A stretch of 64,000 nt of DNA from Oscillospiraceae bacterium (GCA_020054675.1 JAIHAL010000001.1:62001-126000), one strand, 5' to 3'; positions 27,265 to 36,432 are shown, counted from the stretch's first letter. Program-made: numbers and translations. Notes: generated by a model not told the origin, from the letters alone.

Positions 27265-27381
27265 TGCGTTATGTAAAACGCATTGCCGCGTGCTTGGCTT
27301 TTGGATATTGCCCTTTTAAAGGGATTTTTGCCCTCCTTTTGCTAAGCCGCAGGGAAAAGATTAAAGGGGTGAAAAAAGCAA
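27265..27381 (+). promoter_or_regulatory. Structured rpsO leader, possible S15-binding autoregulatory RNA
   Basis: A GCGTTATGTAAAACGC hairpin (27267-27282) is followed by a longer domain in which GCTTGGC pairs with GCTAAGC around a CCC/GGG inner hairpin. S15 represses its own mRNA through different leader structures in several phyla, so this may be one, but I cannot match it to a known consensus. Confidence 0.45.
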
Positions 27382-27648
27382 ATGATGCTCAAGGAAGAAA
27401 AAAACGCAATTATTGAAGCTAATAAGATTAGCGAGAACGATACCGGTTCTCCGGAGGTTCAAATTGCAATCCTCACCAAGAGGATTAACGACCTTACCGA
27501 ACACTTGAAGGTTCACAAAAAAGACAATCATTCACGCAGAGGTCTTTTTAAGATGGTAGGTCACAGGCGCAACCTTCTTAACTATCTTATGAAGAAGGAT
27601 GTAAACAGATATCGTGCGATAATCGAAAAGCTTGGTATCCGTAAGTAA
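27382..27648 (+). CDS. rpsO: 30S ribosomal protein S15
   Basis: An 88-residue protein binding the central domain of 16S rRNA. The family core [35 protein letters not shown] and [12 protein letters not shown] is complete, with [10 protein letters not shown] as the RNA-binding loop. ATG 27382 or ATG 27385 may be the start; the second gives the more usual MLKEEK. It is paired with pnp downstream, as in most bacteria. Confidence 0.98.
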   Translation: MMLKEEKNAIIEANKISENDTGSPEVQIAILTKRINDLTEHLKVHKKDNHSRRGLFKMVGHRRNLLNYLMKKDVNRYRAIIEKLGIRK

Positions 27649-27660
27649 TTTTTGTGCGTT

Positions 27661-27695
27661 AAAGGCAGAAGGGAAAATTTCCTGTTCTGCCTTTT
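27661..27695 (+). terminator. Hairpin between rpsO and pnp
   Basis: AAAGGCAGAA (27661-27670) pairs perfectly with TTCTGCCTTT (27685-27694). Only a short T-run follows, so it is a partial terminator or an mRNA-processing hairpin. Confidence 0.65.
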
Positions 27696-27716
27696 AGCAT
27701 TAAATTAAGGAAAAAG

Positions 27717-27792
27717 TAGGTAGTGGTTTTTTTAGCATTAAATCGTGTTTCTTTAAAAAAGAAGCAGGATTTATTGCTAAAGCTGCTGCCTA
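27717..27792 (+). promoter_or_regulatory. Long stem-loop in the pnp leader
   Basis: An outer stem 27717-27723/27786-27792 continues, after a short internal loop, as 27731-27744/27768-27781 (13 of 14 paired) and an inner GTTTCTT/AAGAAGC hairpin. In E. coli the pnp leader forms a long stem cut by RNase III and then degraded with PNPase in autoregulation; this stem is in the equivalent position. Confidence 0.6.
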
Positions 27793-27820
27793 TTGAAATA
27801 AAAAATAAAGGAGCAGTTTT

Positions 27821-29941
27821 ATGTTGTTTGAAAACTACAAAGTATTTAAGACGACTTATGTGGGCAGAGAACTTGTTGTGGAAACAGGGAAAACTTGCAT
27901 GCTTTCAAACGGTTCTTGCTGGGTAAGATATGGCGAAACTGTTGTTATGGCAAACGTTACCGCAAGCCCCAAGCCGAGGGAAGGCGTGGATTTTTTCCCG
28001 CTTTCGGTTGATTATGAGGAAAGACTTTATTCGGTAGGAAAAATTCCCGGTTCATTTTTAAAGCGCGAGGGCAAGCCGTCTGAAAAGGCAATTTTGACTT
28101 CAAGACTTGTTGACCGCCCGATAAGACCTCTTTTCCCAAAGGATATGAGGAATGATGTTTCGGTTGTAATGACGGTTCTTTCGGTTGACCCCGACAATTC
28201 CCCTGAAATTGCCGGAATGATTGCCGCGTCAATAGCCCTTTCGATTTCGGATATTCCGTGGAACGGCCCGATAGGCGGAATCAACGTTGGCCTTGTTGAC
28301 GGTGAAATAATTCTCAATCCTAATCTTGCTGAGAGGGAAAAAAGCGATTTGAACCTCACTGTTGCGGCTACAAAGGAAAAAATAGTAATGATAGAAGCCG
28401 GCGCAAATCAAGTTCCGGAAGATACAATGCTTGAAGCCATTATTAAGGCCCATGAGGAAATCAAAAAGATTGTTGACTTTATCAGCGATATACAGGCTCA
28501 AATAGGAAAGAAAAAATTTGAATTTGAGTCGCAGGAAGTTGACCATGATATGTATGAAGCCATTGCTGAATTTGCAATGGAAAAGGTAAAATATGCGCTT
28601 GATACTGATGATAAGAATATCCGCGAGGAAAGGCTCCAGCCGGTAAAAGATGAGATACATGCCAAATTTGATGAGCTTTATCCGGAAAAAGAATTGATGA
28701 TAGACGAGTGCATTTATAAGCTTCAAAAGACAATCGTAAGACGCTGGCTGCTTGATGAGGGCAAACGCGTTGATGGAAGAAAACTTGATGAAATCCGTCC
28801 GCTTGCTGCAGAAGTCGGCGTATTGCCGAGAGTTCACGGTTCAGGACTTTTCACAAGAGGACAAACTCAGGTGCTTACAGTAGCTACTTTGGGCCCTGTA
28901 AGCGATTCACAGCGTATTGACGGGCTGGATGAGGAAGATACCAAAAGATATATGCACCATTATAATTTCCCGAGCTACTCTGTTGGCGAAACAAAACCGA
29001 GCAGAGGCCCCGGAAGACGTGAGATAGGCCACGGCGCACTTGCGGAAAGGGCGCTTGAACCGGTAATTCCAAGCGTAGAGGAATTCCCGTATGCGTATAG
29101 ATTGGTTTCCGAGGTGCTTTCTTCGAACGGTTCAACTTCACAAGGCTCAATTTGCGGTTCAACCCTTGCGCTTATGGATGCCGGAGTGCCGATTAAGGCT
29201 CCGGTTGCCGGAATTTCCTGCGGACTTGTAACCGAGGGAGAACGCTGGATAACAATGGTTGATATTCAGGGCGTTGAAGATTTCTTCGGCGATATGGACT
29301 TTAAAGTCGGCGGAACTCATAAGGGAATAACCGCTATACAGGTTGATATAAAAATTGACGGGCTTACTCCTGAAATAATAAAGGAAGCCTTTGAAAAAAC
29401 AAGAAAAGCAAGGATTTACATTCTTGATGAAATAATGCTTAAAGCAATTCCGGCTCCGCGTCCGGATGTAAGCAAATATGCTCCCAAGATGTTGCAAACG
29501 AGGATACCCGTTGATAAAATCAGGGAAGTCATCGGACAGGGTGGAAAGATTATCCAAAAGATACAGCTTGACTGCGAAGTTAAGATTGATATCAGCGATG
29601 AGGGCGATGTTTTCATTTCGGGTGTTGACATTGAAAAGGCTAAAAAAGCTCTTCAAATTGTCAATACGATTGCAAACGACCCTGAAATCGGAGCAATTTA
29701 TAAAGGAAAAGTTGTCCGCCTGATGAACTTTGGCGCATTTGTTGAAATTGCTCCCGGAAAGGATGGACTGGTTCATATCTCCAAACTTGACAAGGCAAGG
29801 GTTGAAAAGGTTGAGGATGTTGTTTCAATCGGCGATGAAATTGTGGTTAAGGTAATGGAAATAGACCAGCAGGGCAGGATAAACCTTTCAAGAAAAGATG
29901 CTTTGGCTGAATTGGAAGCTAAAAGAACTCAACAGCAATAA
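27821..29941 (+). CDS. pnp: Polynucleotide phosphorylase
   Basis: A 706-residue 3'-5' exoribonuclease that uses phosphate. Two RNase PH domains are joined by a helical linker, with the second core carrying [15 protein letters not shown] near 392 and [16 protein letters not shown] near 488. They are followed by the KH domain ([17 protein letters not shown] near 565) and the S1 domain ([28 protein letters not shown]). The gene is full length. TAAAGGAG at 27807-27814 precedes the ATG, and a long leader hairpin lies just upstream. Confidence 0.98.
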   Translation: MLFENYKVFKTTYVGRELVVETGKTCMLSNGSCWVRYGETVVMANVTASPKPREGVDFFPLSVDYEERLYSVGKIPGSFLKREGKPSEKAILTSRLVDRPIRPLFPKDMRNDVSVVMTVLSVDPDNSPEIAGMIAASIALSISDIPWNGPIGGINVGLVDGEIILNPNLAEREKSDLNLTVAATKEKIVMIEAGANQVPEDTMLEAIIKAHEEIKKIVDFISDIQAQIGKKKFEFESQEVDHDMYEAIAEFAMEKVKYALDTDDKNIREERLQPVKDEIHAKFDELYPEKELMIDECIYKLQKTIVRRWLLDEGKRVDGRKLDEIRPLAAEVGVLPRVHGSGLFTRGQTQVLTVATLGPVSDSQRIDGLDEEDTKRYMHHYNFPSYSVGETKPSRGPGRREIGHGALAERALEPVIPSVEEFPYAYRLVSEVLSSNGSTSQGSICGSTLALMDAGVPIKAPVAGISCGLVTEGERWITMVDIQGVEDFFGDMDFKVGGTHKGITAIQVDIKIDGLTPEIIKEAFEKTRKARIYILDEIMLKAIPAPRPDVSKYAPKMLQTRIPVDKIREVIGQGGKIIQKIQLDCEVKIDISDEGDVFISGVDIEKAKKALQIVNTIANDPEIGAIYKGKVVRLMNFGAFVEIAPGKDGLVHISKLDKARVEKVEDVVSIGDEIVVKVMEIDQQGRINLSRKDALAELEAKRTQQQ

Positions 29942-29962
29942 ATCCTTTGCATATTTTCGCTT

Positions 29963-29991
29963 ACCTCTGCAAAAACTATTTTTGCAGAGGT
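29963..29991 (+). promoter_or_regulatory. Perfect hairpin covering the ribosome binding site of the next small gene
   Basis: Perfect 13-base arms (29963-29975 and 29979-29991) with only a three-base loop. The GAGG of the ribosome binding site for ATG 29999 lies in the right arm. No T-run follows, so it is not a simple terminator. Confidence 0.7.
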
Positions 29992-29998
29992 GGTTTGA

Positions 29999-30196
29999 AT
30001 GAAGAATTATGCAAATGGAAATGATATTCCTTTGGGGCTTGGGATGGCGCTTGCAAAAAATTTAAATGCCATGAATTACTTTGCCTCGCTTCCAAAGGAA
30101 AAGCAGGACGAAATTATAAACCATACGCATCAGATACAGTCCAAAAGGGAAATGCAGGCATATGTTGACAGCCTGATTCAAAACAATTTTCAGTAA
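29999..30196 (+). CDS. Small conserved protein of unknown function
   Basis: A 65-residue soluble protein. The sequence NDIPLGLGMALAKNLNAMNYFASLPKEKQ then IINHTHQIQSKREM is a recurring pattern in short Clostridia proteins with no known function. GAGGTGG lies before ATG 29999 but is held in a strong hairpin, so translation is probably controlled. A terminator-like hairpin begins seven bases after the stop. Confidence 0.7.
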   Translation: MKNYANGNDIPLGLGMALAKNLNAMNYFASLPKEKQDEIINHTHQIQSKREMQAYVDSLIQNNFQ

Positions 30197-30202
30197 TCAC
30201 AT

Positions 30203-30254
30203 AAAACCTTCCGAAATCATAGATTGTATTATCTGGATTATTCGGGAGGTTTTC
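30203..30254 (+). terminator. Terminator-like hairpin that also contains the next gene's ribosome binding site
   Basis: Thirteen-base arms (30203-30215 and 30241-30253, one G-U) around a 25-base loop, ending GGTTTT. GGGAGGT in the right arm is the ribosome binding site for ATG 30257. Confidence 0.65.
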
Positions 30255-30256
30255 TT

Positions 30257-30610
30257 ATGTCCGGTGAATATGTAATTTTTGCTTTGCTTTTAATAAGCTG
30301 CATTTTTGCGGCAATTGAGGCTGTCAGGATATACGCCAAACTTTATTTGTCATCGAAAAGAAGTTTTGGGGTACTGACGGTGGTTCCGCTTTTTGGCGGT
30401 GGAAATGATGCGGAATACATAGTAAGGAGCCTTATATGGAAGTCAAATTGGAAAGAATGCTGCCTTATGGAAGAGATTGTTTTGCTTGATTTGGGCGTAG
30501 ATGAAGAAACTGCTCTGATATGTCAAAAGCTTTCGGAGGAAAATTCATTTGTTTATTTTTTAAAGCCGGAGGAATTAAAGGATTTTTTGATTGAAAAAAA
30601 ATTTGATTAG
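30257..30610 (+). CDS. Small membrane protein of unknown function
   Basis: A 117-residue protein with one N-terminal membrane helix (about 4-24) and a soluble domain that includes VPLFGGGNDAEYIVRSLIWKSNW and a Glu/Leu-rich end. I do not recognise a family. The start is ATG 30257 behind GGGAGGT; an earlier ATG at 30224 lies in the hairpin loop with no ribosome binding site. Confidence 0.65.
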   Translation: MSGEYVIFALLLISCIFAAIEAVRIYAKLYLSSKRSFGVLTVVPLFGGGNDAEYIVRSLIWKSNWKECCLMEEIVLLDLGVDEETALICQKLSEENSFVYFLKPEELKDFLIEKKFD

Positions 30611-30619
30611 CGTTATAAT
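30591..30619 (+). promoter_or_regulatory. Promoter of recD2-comF
   Basis: TTGAAA (30591-30596), 17-base spacer, TATAAT (30614-30619); it overlaps the end of the preceding gene. A second TATAAT follows at 30621. Confidence 0.75.
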
Positions 30620-30658
30620 GTATAATAAAGTTTTATTTTGCCTTTTGGGGGAACGATT

Positions 30659-32872
30659 TTGGAAGAGCGTCTTTTAAATATTGAAGGCTGCGTTGACAAG
30701 GTAATATATAGAAATGAAAATACTTCATATGTCGTTATTGACCTTGATATGGGAAACGCCATGGCAACCGTCGTCGGCGAGCTTGGAAATGTCGAGGAGG
30801 GGGAGGCTCTCAAAGTTTCGGGGAACTATATAAACCACCCGAAATTCGGCGTTCAGTTCAGCGCAAAATACTGTGAGAGAAAGCTTCCCCAAAGCGCTTA
30901 TGCAATACAAAAATATCTTTCTTCCGGCGCAATAAAGGGGATAGGCCCGTCGCTTGCCGAAAGAATTGTTGATGCATTTGGGGAAAGAACGCTTGATGTG
31001 ATTGAAAACACCCCCTCCGAACTTTTAAAGATAAAAGGCATTTCCCCTAAAAAGTATAATGAAATATCGCAGGAATTTAATAGAATTTTTGGAATCCGCC
31101 GGCTTATGATTTTTCTTTCGGAGTATGGCGTTCCGCCGTCTTTTGCCGTAAAGGCTTGGAAGAGATGGGGGCAATTCAGCATAGATATAATAAAGGAAAA
31201 TCCCTATTGCCTTTGCGGATTTGGCATAGAACTTGATTTTCAAAAGGCTGACAAGATTGCAAAGCTGCTTGATATGCCACCAAACAGCATGGAAAGAATA
31301 AGGGCGGGCATTGCATATGTTCTTTCGGGGAATACCTTGCTTGGGCATACCTGCCTGCCTACGGACAGGCTTCAAAAATCGGTTTGCGATTTTTTAGGCA
31401 TAAGCGAGGAGGATTTTTACAAAACCCTTGAATCTGAATACAAAGAAGAAAATATAATTGAGTATATGAAAGGGAATGTTTCATATTCGTTTCTGCCGGA
31501 TTATTACGTTGCGGAAAGATATGTAGCATCAAGAATAGAAGCTGTAAGCGATTTTTTTAAGGATAATTTAAATGACTACGAACAGGTGATAAGCCTTGAA
31601 GAGGAGCGCGAGGGGATTAAATATGAGGAATTGCAGAGAAAAGCAATTTCGCTTGCGCTTTCAAAGGGATTTTTAATCCTTACCGGAGGCCCCGGAACAG
31701 GAAAAACAACAACTTTGAATGCCATAATATCCCTTTATGAACAGCAAGGCATGAAAGTCATGATTTGTGCCCCTACAGGACGGGCTGCCAAAAGGATTTC
31801 CGATTTGACGGGATATGAGGCAAAAACCATTCACAGACTTCTTGAAATGGGCTATGACGGCGACGGAAAGCTTAAATTTATCCACAATGAAAATAATCCG
31901 ATTAACTGCGATGTGCTTATTGTGGATGAGATGTCAATGGTTGATATTCTTTTGTTTGAGGCTTTGTTAAGGGGAGTAAAGCTTAGTTGCAGGCTTATTA
32001 TGGTTGGTGACAGCAATCAGCTTCCATCGGTGGGAGCCGGAAATTTGCTTAAAGATATGATTGAAAGCGGAAAAATAACCGTAGTGGAGCTTAAAAAGAT
32101 TTTCAGACAGGCACAAAAAAGCTGCATAGTCACCAATGCCCATAGGATAGTTAACGGTGAGGTTCCGGATTTGACCAGAAAGGACAGCGATTTTTTCTTT
32201 TTGCAAAGGCAAAACGAAGAAACGGTTCTTGAAACGGTGGTGGATTTGTATAAAAACAGACTTCCCAAAGCATACGGCTATTCTCCTCTTGACGATATAC
32301 AGATACTTTCGCCTACAAGAAAGGGAGTTTTAGGTGTAACTGAGCTTAATAAAAGGCTGCAAGCAGAAATAAATCCTCCGCAAAAGCATTTGAGTGAAGT
32401 AAAAAGCATAATTTATACATTCAGGGAAAATGACAAGGTAATGCAGACAAAAAATAATTACGATATAGTCTGGACAAAAGATAACGAAGCCGGTGCGGGA
32501 ATTTTTAACGGCGACATAGGCATTGTAAAAAAGATAAGCAGGCGTGAAGGAATAGCCGTAATTGATTTTGACGGCAGGATAGCCGAATATAGCTTTGATA
32601 TGCTTGAACAGCTTGAACTTGCTTATGCGATAACCGTGCATAAAAGCCAAGGCAGTGAATTCCCTGCGGTAATAATTCCGCTTTTTGGAGGATTCAGCAA
32701 GCTTTATTACAGAAGCCTTCTTTATACCGCCATTACAAGGGCAAAAAAGCTCTTAATTATAGTTGGCTCAAAGGAACGTGTTGAGTATATGGTTGCAAAT
32801 AATCGAAAGGCGTTAAGGCATACTTGCTTAAAGGATATGCTTGAAGGGATTGATGCAAATGAGCAAAATTGA
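30659..32872 (+). CDS. recD2: RecD2-type ATP-dependent DNA helicase
   Basis: A 737-residue SF1B 5'-3' helicase. An N-terminal OB-like and helix-hairpin-helix region is followed by Walker A GGPGTGKT at 343-350, Walker B IVDEMSMVD near 421-428, motif III VGDSNQLPSVGAG and the C-terminal AITVHKSQGSEFPAVIIP and YTAITRAKK motifs. RecD2 occurs without RecBC and acts in repair and fork stability. I prefer TTG 30659 behind GGGGGAAC to the earlier in-frame start at 30638, which precedes that site. It overlaps comF. Confidence 0.93.
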   Translation: MEERLLNIEGCVDKVIYRNENTSYVVIDLDMGNAMATVVGELGNVEEGEALKVSGNYINHPKFGVQFSAKYCERKLPQSAYAIQKYLSSGAIKGIGPSLAERIVDAFGERTLDVIENTPSELLKIKGISPKKYNEISQEFNRIFGIRRLMIFLSEYGVPPSFAVKAWKRWGQFSIDIIKENPYCLCGFGIELDFQKADKIAKLLDMPPNSMERIRAGIAYVLSGNTLLGHTCLPTDRLQKSVCDFLGISEEDFYKTLESEYKEENIIEYMKGNVSYSFLPDYYVAERYVASRIEAVSDFFKDNLNDYEQVISLEEEREGIKYEELQRKAISLALSKGFLILTGGPGTGKTTTLNAIISLYEQQGMKVMICAPTGRAAKRISDLTGYEAKTIHRLLEMGYDGDGKLKFIHNENNPINCDVLIVDEMSMVDILLFEALLRGVKLSCRLIMVGDSNQLPSVGAGNLLKDMIESGKITVVELKKIFRQAQKSCIVTNAHRIVNGEVPDLTRKDSDFFFLQRQNEETVLETVVDLYKNRLPKAYGYSPLDDIQILSPTRKGVLGVTELNKRLQAEINPPQKHLSEVKSIIYTFRENDKVMQTKNNYDIVWTKDNEAGAGIFNGDIGIVKKISRREGIAVIDFDGRIAEYSFDMLEQLELAYAITVHKSQGSEFPAVIIPLFGGFSKLYYRSLLYTAITRAKKLLIIVGSKERVEYMVANNRKALRHTCLKDMLEGIDANEQN

Positions 32873-33548
32873 AAAATTCATACAGGATATATTTTTCCCG
32901 AACAGATGCCCTTTTTGCGATAAATTTGTAAGATGGGACAAGCTTTCATGTGAGGAATGCTTGATTAAACTTCCTTTTGTCGATGAAAGGGTATGCCCTT
33001 TGTGCGGAAAAGAGCAGTGCATATGTTCAAAAGGACTTTATTATGACAAATGCTATACAGTCTGCTTTTATGAAGGCATAGCAAGGGACGGAATCATAGC
33101 CTTGAAGACAAAGAATGCAATAAATGCCGCAGAAATTTTTGCGGATTTTCTTTCAGGCAAAATTGCCTGCGATGAAGAAACTTATGATATGATTATACCG
33201 GTTCCCATGTCAAATGGGAAAAAAGCGGAGAGAGGATATAATCAAGCGGAAGAAATTGCAAAATTTATTTCTCAAAGAACAAAAATACCTTTAAATAGTA
33301 ATATACTATCCAAAAAGGGAGGCAATATCGAACAGCACGCTTTAAATGCAGAAGAACGTGCTTTAAATGCTAAAAATGAATTTTTTGTAAAAGAAAATGT
33401 AAATTTAAACGGCAAAAAAATAATTTTATGTGACGACGTAATCACTACCGGCAATACGCTTAACGAGTGCGCAAGGCTTTTAAAAAGCCTTGGTGCATTA
33501 AGAATTGCCTGTGCGGTTGCAGCGACCACAAGTTTAAAAAACGAATAA
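32853..33548 (+). CDS. comF: ComF-family phosphoribosyltransferase-like protein
   Basis: A 231-residue protein with an N-terminal zinc-binding part (CPFC, CEEC, CPLCGKEQCIC), the domain YEGIARDGIIALKTKN and PVPMSNGKKAERGYNQAEEIAK, and the PRPP-binding signature IILCDDVITTGNTL. ComF is needed for DNA uptake in competent bacteria and resembles GntX. The start overlaps the recD2 end; ATG 32859 is the alternative. Pairing with recD2 is common in Clostridia. Confidence 0.9.
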   Translation: MQMSKIEKFIQDIFFPNRCPFCDKFVRWDKLSCEECLIKLPFVDERVCPLCGKEQCICSKGLYYDKCYTVCFYEGIARDGIIALKTKNAINAAEIFADFLSGKIACDEETYDMIIPVPMSNGKKAERGYNQAEEIAKFISQRTKIPLNSNILSKKGGNIEQHALNAEERALNAKNEFFVKENVNLNGKKIILCDDVITTGNTLNECARLLKSLGALRIACAVAATTSLKNE

Positions 33549-33553
33549 AATAC

Positions 33554-33582
33554 TTGAAAAAATAATTAAAAAGTGATAAAAT
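33554..33582 (+). promoter_or_regulatory. Promoter of the mreB-like gene
   Basis: TTGAAA (33554-33559), 17-base spacer, TAAAAT (33577-33582), about 108 bases before the gene. Confidence 0.5.
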
Positions 33583-33689
33583 ATATAAAGTTAAGCAAAA
33601 AAATGCAAATAATATATTTTTTTATATAAGTTTTATAATGCTTACGCTTGACGCAATTTGTTATCAAAATGTTTTGAGAGGGAACAAAA

Positions 33690-34706
33690 ATGGCTTCTGT
33701 GGATATTGGTATTGACCTTGGCACCGCCAGCATAATTATAACAATGGGGAATAAGGGAATTGTCCTTAATGAACCTTCAGTAGTAGCATATAATAAAAAA
33801 ACGAACCAAATTGTTGCTGTTGGGGAAGAAGCTTATAAGATGATAGGCAGAACTCCGGAATATATTGTTGCCGTAAGGCCATTGACTGATGGAGTGATTT
33901 CAGACCATCAGATGACAGAAAGCATGATAAACGAATTTATTTTAAAGGTTTCCGGAAAACAGCTTATAAGGCCAAGGATTGTACTTTGTGTTCCGTCGCT
34001 TATTACGGATGTGGAGAGCAGGGCCGTGGTTGAAGCTGCAAGGAATGCCGGGTCAAGAAAGGTTTATCTGATACAGGAACCTATTGCAGCAATACTTGGC
34101 GCAGGATATGATATTTCAGAGCCTTGCGGAAGAATGGTTGTCGACATAGGCGGAGGAACTACTGATATAGCGGTTGTTTCTTTGAATGGAATTGTCCGCT
34201 CAACATCGCTTAAACTTGCTGGAAATAAGCTTGATGAAGCAATCATCCGCTATGTTTCTGATAAGTACAGAATACTTATCGGAGAAAAAACAGCCGAGCT
34301 TGCAAAAAAAAGCATTACAAATGTTTTTAATCCGGATGGAAATAAAAAGATGTTTGTAAAGGGAAGGAACCTTATAAAAGGGCTTCCGGAAAAGGTTGAA
34401 ATTTCAGATATAGATGTTTTTAATGCAATAAAAGATTTGATATTTGAAATTATTGATGCGGTAAAGGGAGTTTTGGAGAGTACTCCGCCCGAGCTTGTCG
34501 GAGATATATACAATAGCGGAATTATATTGACTGGCGGAGGAGCAATGATAGGCGGCCTTGATAAACTTATTTCCAAAATGACCGGAGTACCTTGCATTGT
34601 TGCTAATGATCCGATTTTGTGTGTTGCAAAAGGCACCGGTATAGCATTTAAAATGCTTGATAAGCTGCTTGACGGATTTCAATGCATTTCGCTTTATAAT
34701 TATTAA
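33690..34706 (+). CDS. mreB: MreB/Mbl family actin-like protein
   Basis: A 338-residue bacterial actin. Phosphate 1 loop GIDLGTASI is at 7-15, the connecting EPSVVAY near 28, and RMVVDIGGGTTDIAVV near 148-163 (phosphate 2); the adenosine loop is TGGGAMIGGLDKL near 290. MreB homologues organise lateral cell-wall synthesis. It is not linked to mreC/mreD and is slightly short at the C-terminus, so it is probably an Mbl or MreBH-type paralogue. It is flanked by its own promoter and two hairpin terminators. Confidence 0.9.
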   Translation: MASVDIGIDLGTASIIITMGNKGIVLNEPSVVAYNKKTNQIVAVGEEAYKMIGRTPEYIVAVRPLTDGVISDHQMTESMINEFILKVSGKQLIRPRIVLCVPSLITDVESRAVVEAARNAGSRKVYLIQEPIAAILGAGYDISEPCGRMVVDIGGGTTDIAVVSLNGIVRSTSLKLAGNKLDEAIIRYVSDKYRILIGEKTAELAKKSITNVFNPDGNKKMFVKGRNLIKGLPEKVEISDIDVFNAIKDLIFEIIDAVKGVLESTPPELVGDIYNSGIILTGGGAMIGGLDKLISKMTGVPCIVANDPILCVAKGTGIAFKMLDKLLDGFQCISLYNY

Positions 34707-34708
34707 AG

Positions 34709-34746
34709 AAACTGCCGATAAACGAGAATGTTTATCGGCAGTTTTT
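34709..34746 (+). terminator. Terminator of the mreB-like gene
   Basis: Perfect 15-base arms (34709-34723 and 34730-34744) with a six-base loop and a T-run; it begins three bases after the stop. Confidence 0.92.
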
Positions 34747-34757
34747 AACGGTAAAAT

Positions 34758-34790
34758 AAAAACCTGCACGTTTAATACGGGCAGGTTTTT
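34758..34790. terminator. Second terminator, mainly for the minus-strand oad genes
   Basis: AAAAACCTGC (34758-34767) pairs with GCAGGTTTTT (34781-34790). T-runs occur on both strands. It lies 12 bases from the end of oadB. Confidence 0.85.
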
Positions 34791-34802
34791 ATGTATAAAA
34801 TT

Positions 34803-35990
34803 TTAGTGAGGTATAATGCTAAGCAATACACCGGCAGCTACTGCTGAACCGATAACTCCGGCAACGTTCGGGCCCATGGCATGCATTAAAAGGAAGTTTG
34901 TAGGATTTGTTTCCGCACCAACCTTTTGAGATACTCTTGCCGCCATAGGAACTGCGGATACACCGGCGGACCCTATAAGAGGATTTACTTTGCCGCCGCT
35001 GAATAAATACATAACTTTTCCGATAAGCACTCCGCAAGCTGTTCCAAACGAGAAAGCAAGCAAGCCGAGGAGTATTATCTTTAAAGTGCTGAGGCTTACA
35101 ATTTTATCTGCTGTGGTAGTTGCTCCGACAGAAATGCCGAGGAAAATGGTAATTATGTTCATAAGCTCATTTTGAGCGGTTTTGCAAAGTCGTTCACATA
35201 CTCCGCTTTCTTTGATAAGGTTTCCAAGCATAAGCATGCCGACGAGGGCTGCTGCAGATGGAACAAGGAGAGATACAACCACAGTTACGGCAATCGGGAA
35301 AATAACCTTTTCTGTTTTGGAAACCGGGCGGAGCTGTTCCATAACAACAGAACGCTCTTTTTTAGTGGTGAGAAGCTTCATTATCGGCGGCTGGATAATG
35401 GGCACAAGAGCCATGTATGAGTATGCTGCAACCGCGACTGTTCCAAGGTCAATGGAGAAGCTTCCATTTTGACCGTAAATATCGGGATGCGAGAGCATTC
35501 TTGATGTTACGTAAATTGTTGTAGGGCCGTCAGCTCCGCCTATAATGGCAATTGAAGCGCATTCCTGCGGGGCAAAGCCCAAAAGTGCGGCAAAAATAAA
35601 GGTAAAGAAAATTCCTCCCTGTGCTGCGGCTCCCAAAAGAAAGCTTTTTGGGTTTGCAATAAGGGGACCGAAATCAGTCATGCAGCCAATTCCAAGGAAG
35701 ATAAGCGGGGGATAAATCCCGTAATGCACGCCTTGGTAGAGATAGTAAAGAAGCCCTCCGACTTCACCATCAGCCGGACCGGAATACGAAGTAAGGTTTG
35801 CAAGAGGAAGGTTTGCAAGCAATATTCCGAAAGAAATCGGCAAAAGGAGAAGAGGCTCATATTGCTTTTTAATTGCAAGATAAAGAAAGACAAAAGCAAT
35901 TAAAAGCATTAAACCTTCGCGCCATGTAAAAGCGGAAAAGCCTGATGTGGACGCAAGATTTGATATTGTTTCAATAAAGGTTTCAAACAT
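34803..35990 (-). CDS. oadB: Na+-translocating decarboxylase beta subunit
   Basis: A 395-residue membrane protein with about 9-11 helices. The conserved IIGGADGPTTIYVTSRML region carries the aspartate needed for Na+ translocation, and VGATTTADKIVS and the C-terminal GPNVAGVIGSAVAAG are typical. It couples carboxyl transfer from biotin to Na+ pumping. The start is ATG 35990 behind AAAGGGA; the earlier ATG at 36011 overlaps that site. It follows oadG, but no carboxyltransferase or biotin-carrier gene is next to it. Confidence 0.93.
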   Translation of the reverse strand: MFETFIETISNLASTSGFSAFTWREGLMLLIAFVFLYLAIKKQYEPLLLLPISFGILLANLPLANLTSYSGPADGEVGGLLYYLYQGVHYGIYPPLIFLGIGCMTDFGPLIANPKSFLLGAAAQGGIFFTFIFAALLGFAPQECASIAIIGGADGPTTIYVTSRMLSHPDIYGQNGSFSIDLGTVAVAAYSYMALVPIIQPPIMKLLTTKKERSVVMEQLRPVSKTEKVIFPIAVTVVVSLLVPSAAALVGMLMLGNLIKESGVCERLCKTAQNELMNIITIFLGISVGATTTADKIVSLSTLKIILLGLLAFSFGTACGVLIGKVMYLFSGGKVNPLIGSAGVSAVPMAARVSQKVGAETNPTNFLLMHAMGPNVAGVIGSAVAAGVLLSIIPH

Positions 35991-36027
35991 AGAAAATCCC
36001 TTTCTGTTCAAAAAATTGCGCAGTCAA

Positions 36028-36387
36028 TTAAAATGCACGGGTATTTTCCTGAAGTCCTGCCGTAGCCCAAACAGGCCTTCCAACCTTGGCAACTTTTTTA
36101 ATGCTGCGCACGGCATAAACGGTATTGTCGGAATCCGACATAGCTGCTATTGCCGCTGAAATTACTGCAATTACCTCATCGCTTATCCCGTCCTCAATTT
36201 GCGCCGATGGCATGGATACGGGCGCCGGGGCCGGAGCGGAAACCGTTTTAGGGGCAGGCTTTTCATCGGATTTTGACTTTTTTAATATCATGCTTAAAAT
36301 ATAAACAAAAGCGATTAAAAGAATCAATCCGCAGAATACTATTACCAAGCCGGTAAAGGTTATTGCTATAACGTCGCTCATAGGCAT
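36028..36387 (-). CDS. OadG-family decarboxylase gamma subunit
   Basis: A 119-residue protein. One membrane helix (about 10-33) is followed by an Ala/Pro-rich linker and the short ISDEVIAVISAAIAAM segment, then an RSIKKVAKVGRPVWATAGLQENTRAF end. This is typical of OadG/DUF subunits that anchor the alpha subunit to OadB. The start is ATG 36387, behind AAAGGAG. It lies 37 bases before oadB in the same operon. Confidence 0.82.
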   Translation of the reverse strand: MPMSDVIAITFTGLVIVFCGLILLIAFVYILSMILKKSKSDEKPAPKTVSAPAPAPVSMPSAQIEDGISDEVIAVISAAIAAMSDSDNTVYAVRSIKKVAKVGRPVWATAGLQENTRAF

Positions 36388-36432
36388 ATTTTTCACTCTC
36401 CTTTGCTAATCAAATAATAAAACAACAATTTC

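Noticed and set aside
28229-28837. Minus-strand frame of 202 codons inside pnp
   Set aside because: Antisense shadow of a highly conserved gene.
33634-33653. TATAAT at 33634 and TTGACG at 33648 as the mreB promoter
   Set aside because: The two boxes are in the wrong order and neither has a partner at 16-18 bases; the pair at 33554-33582 is better.
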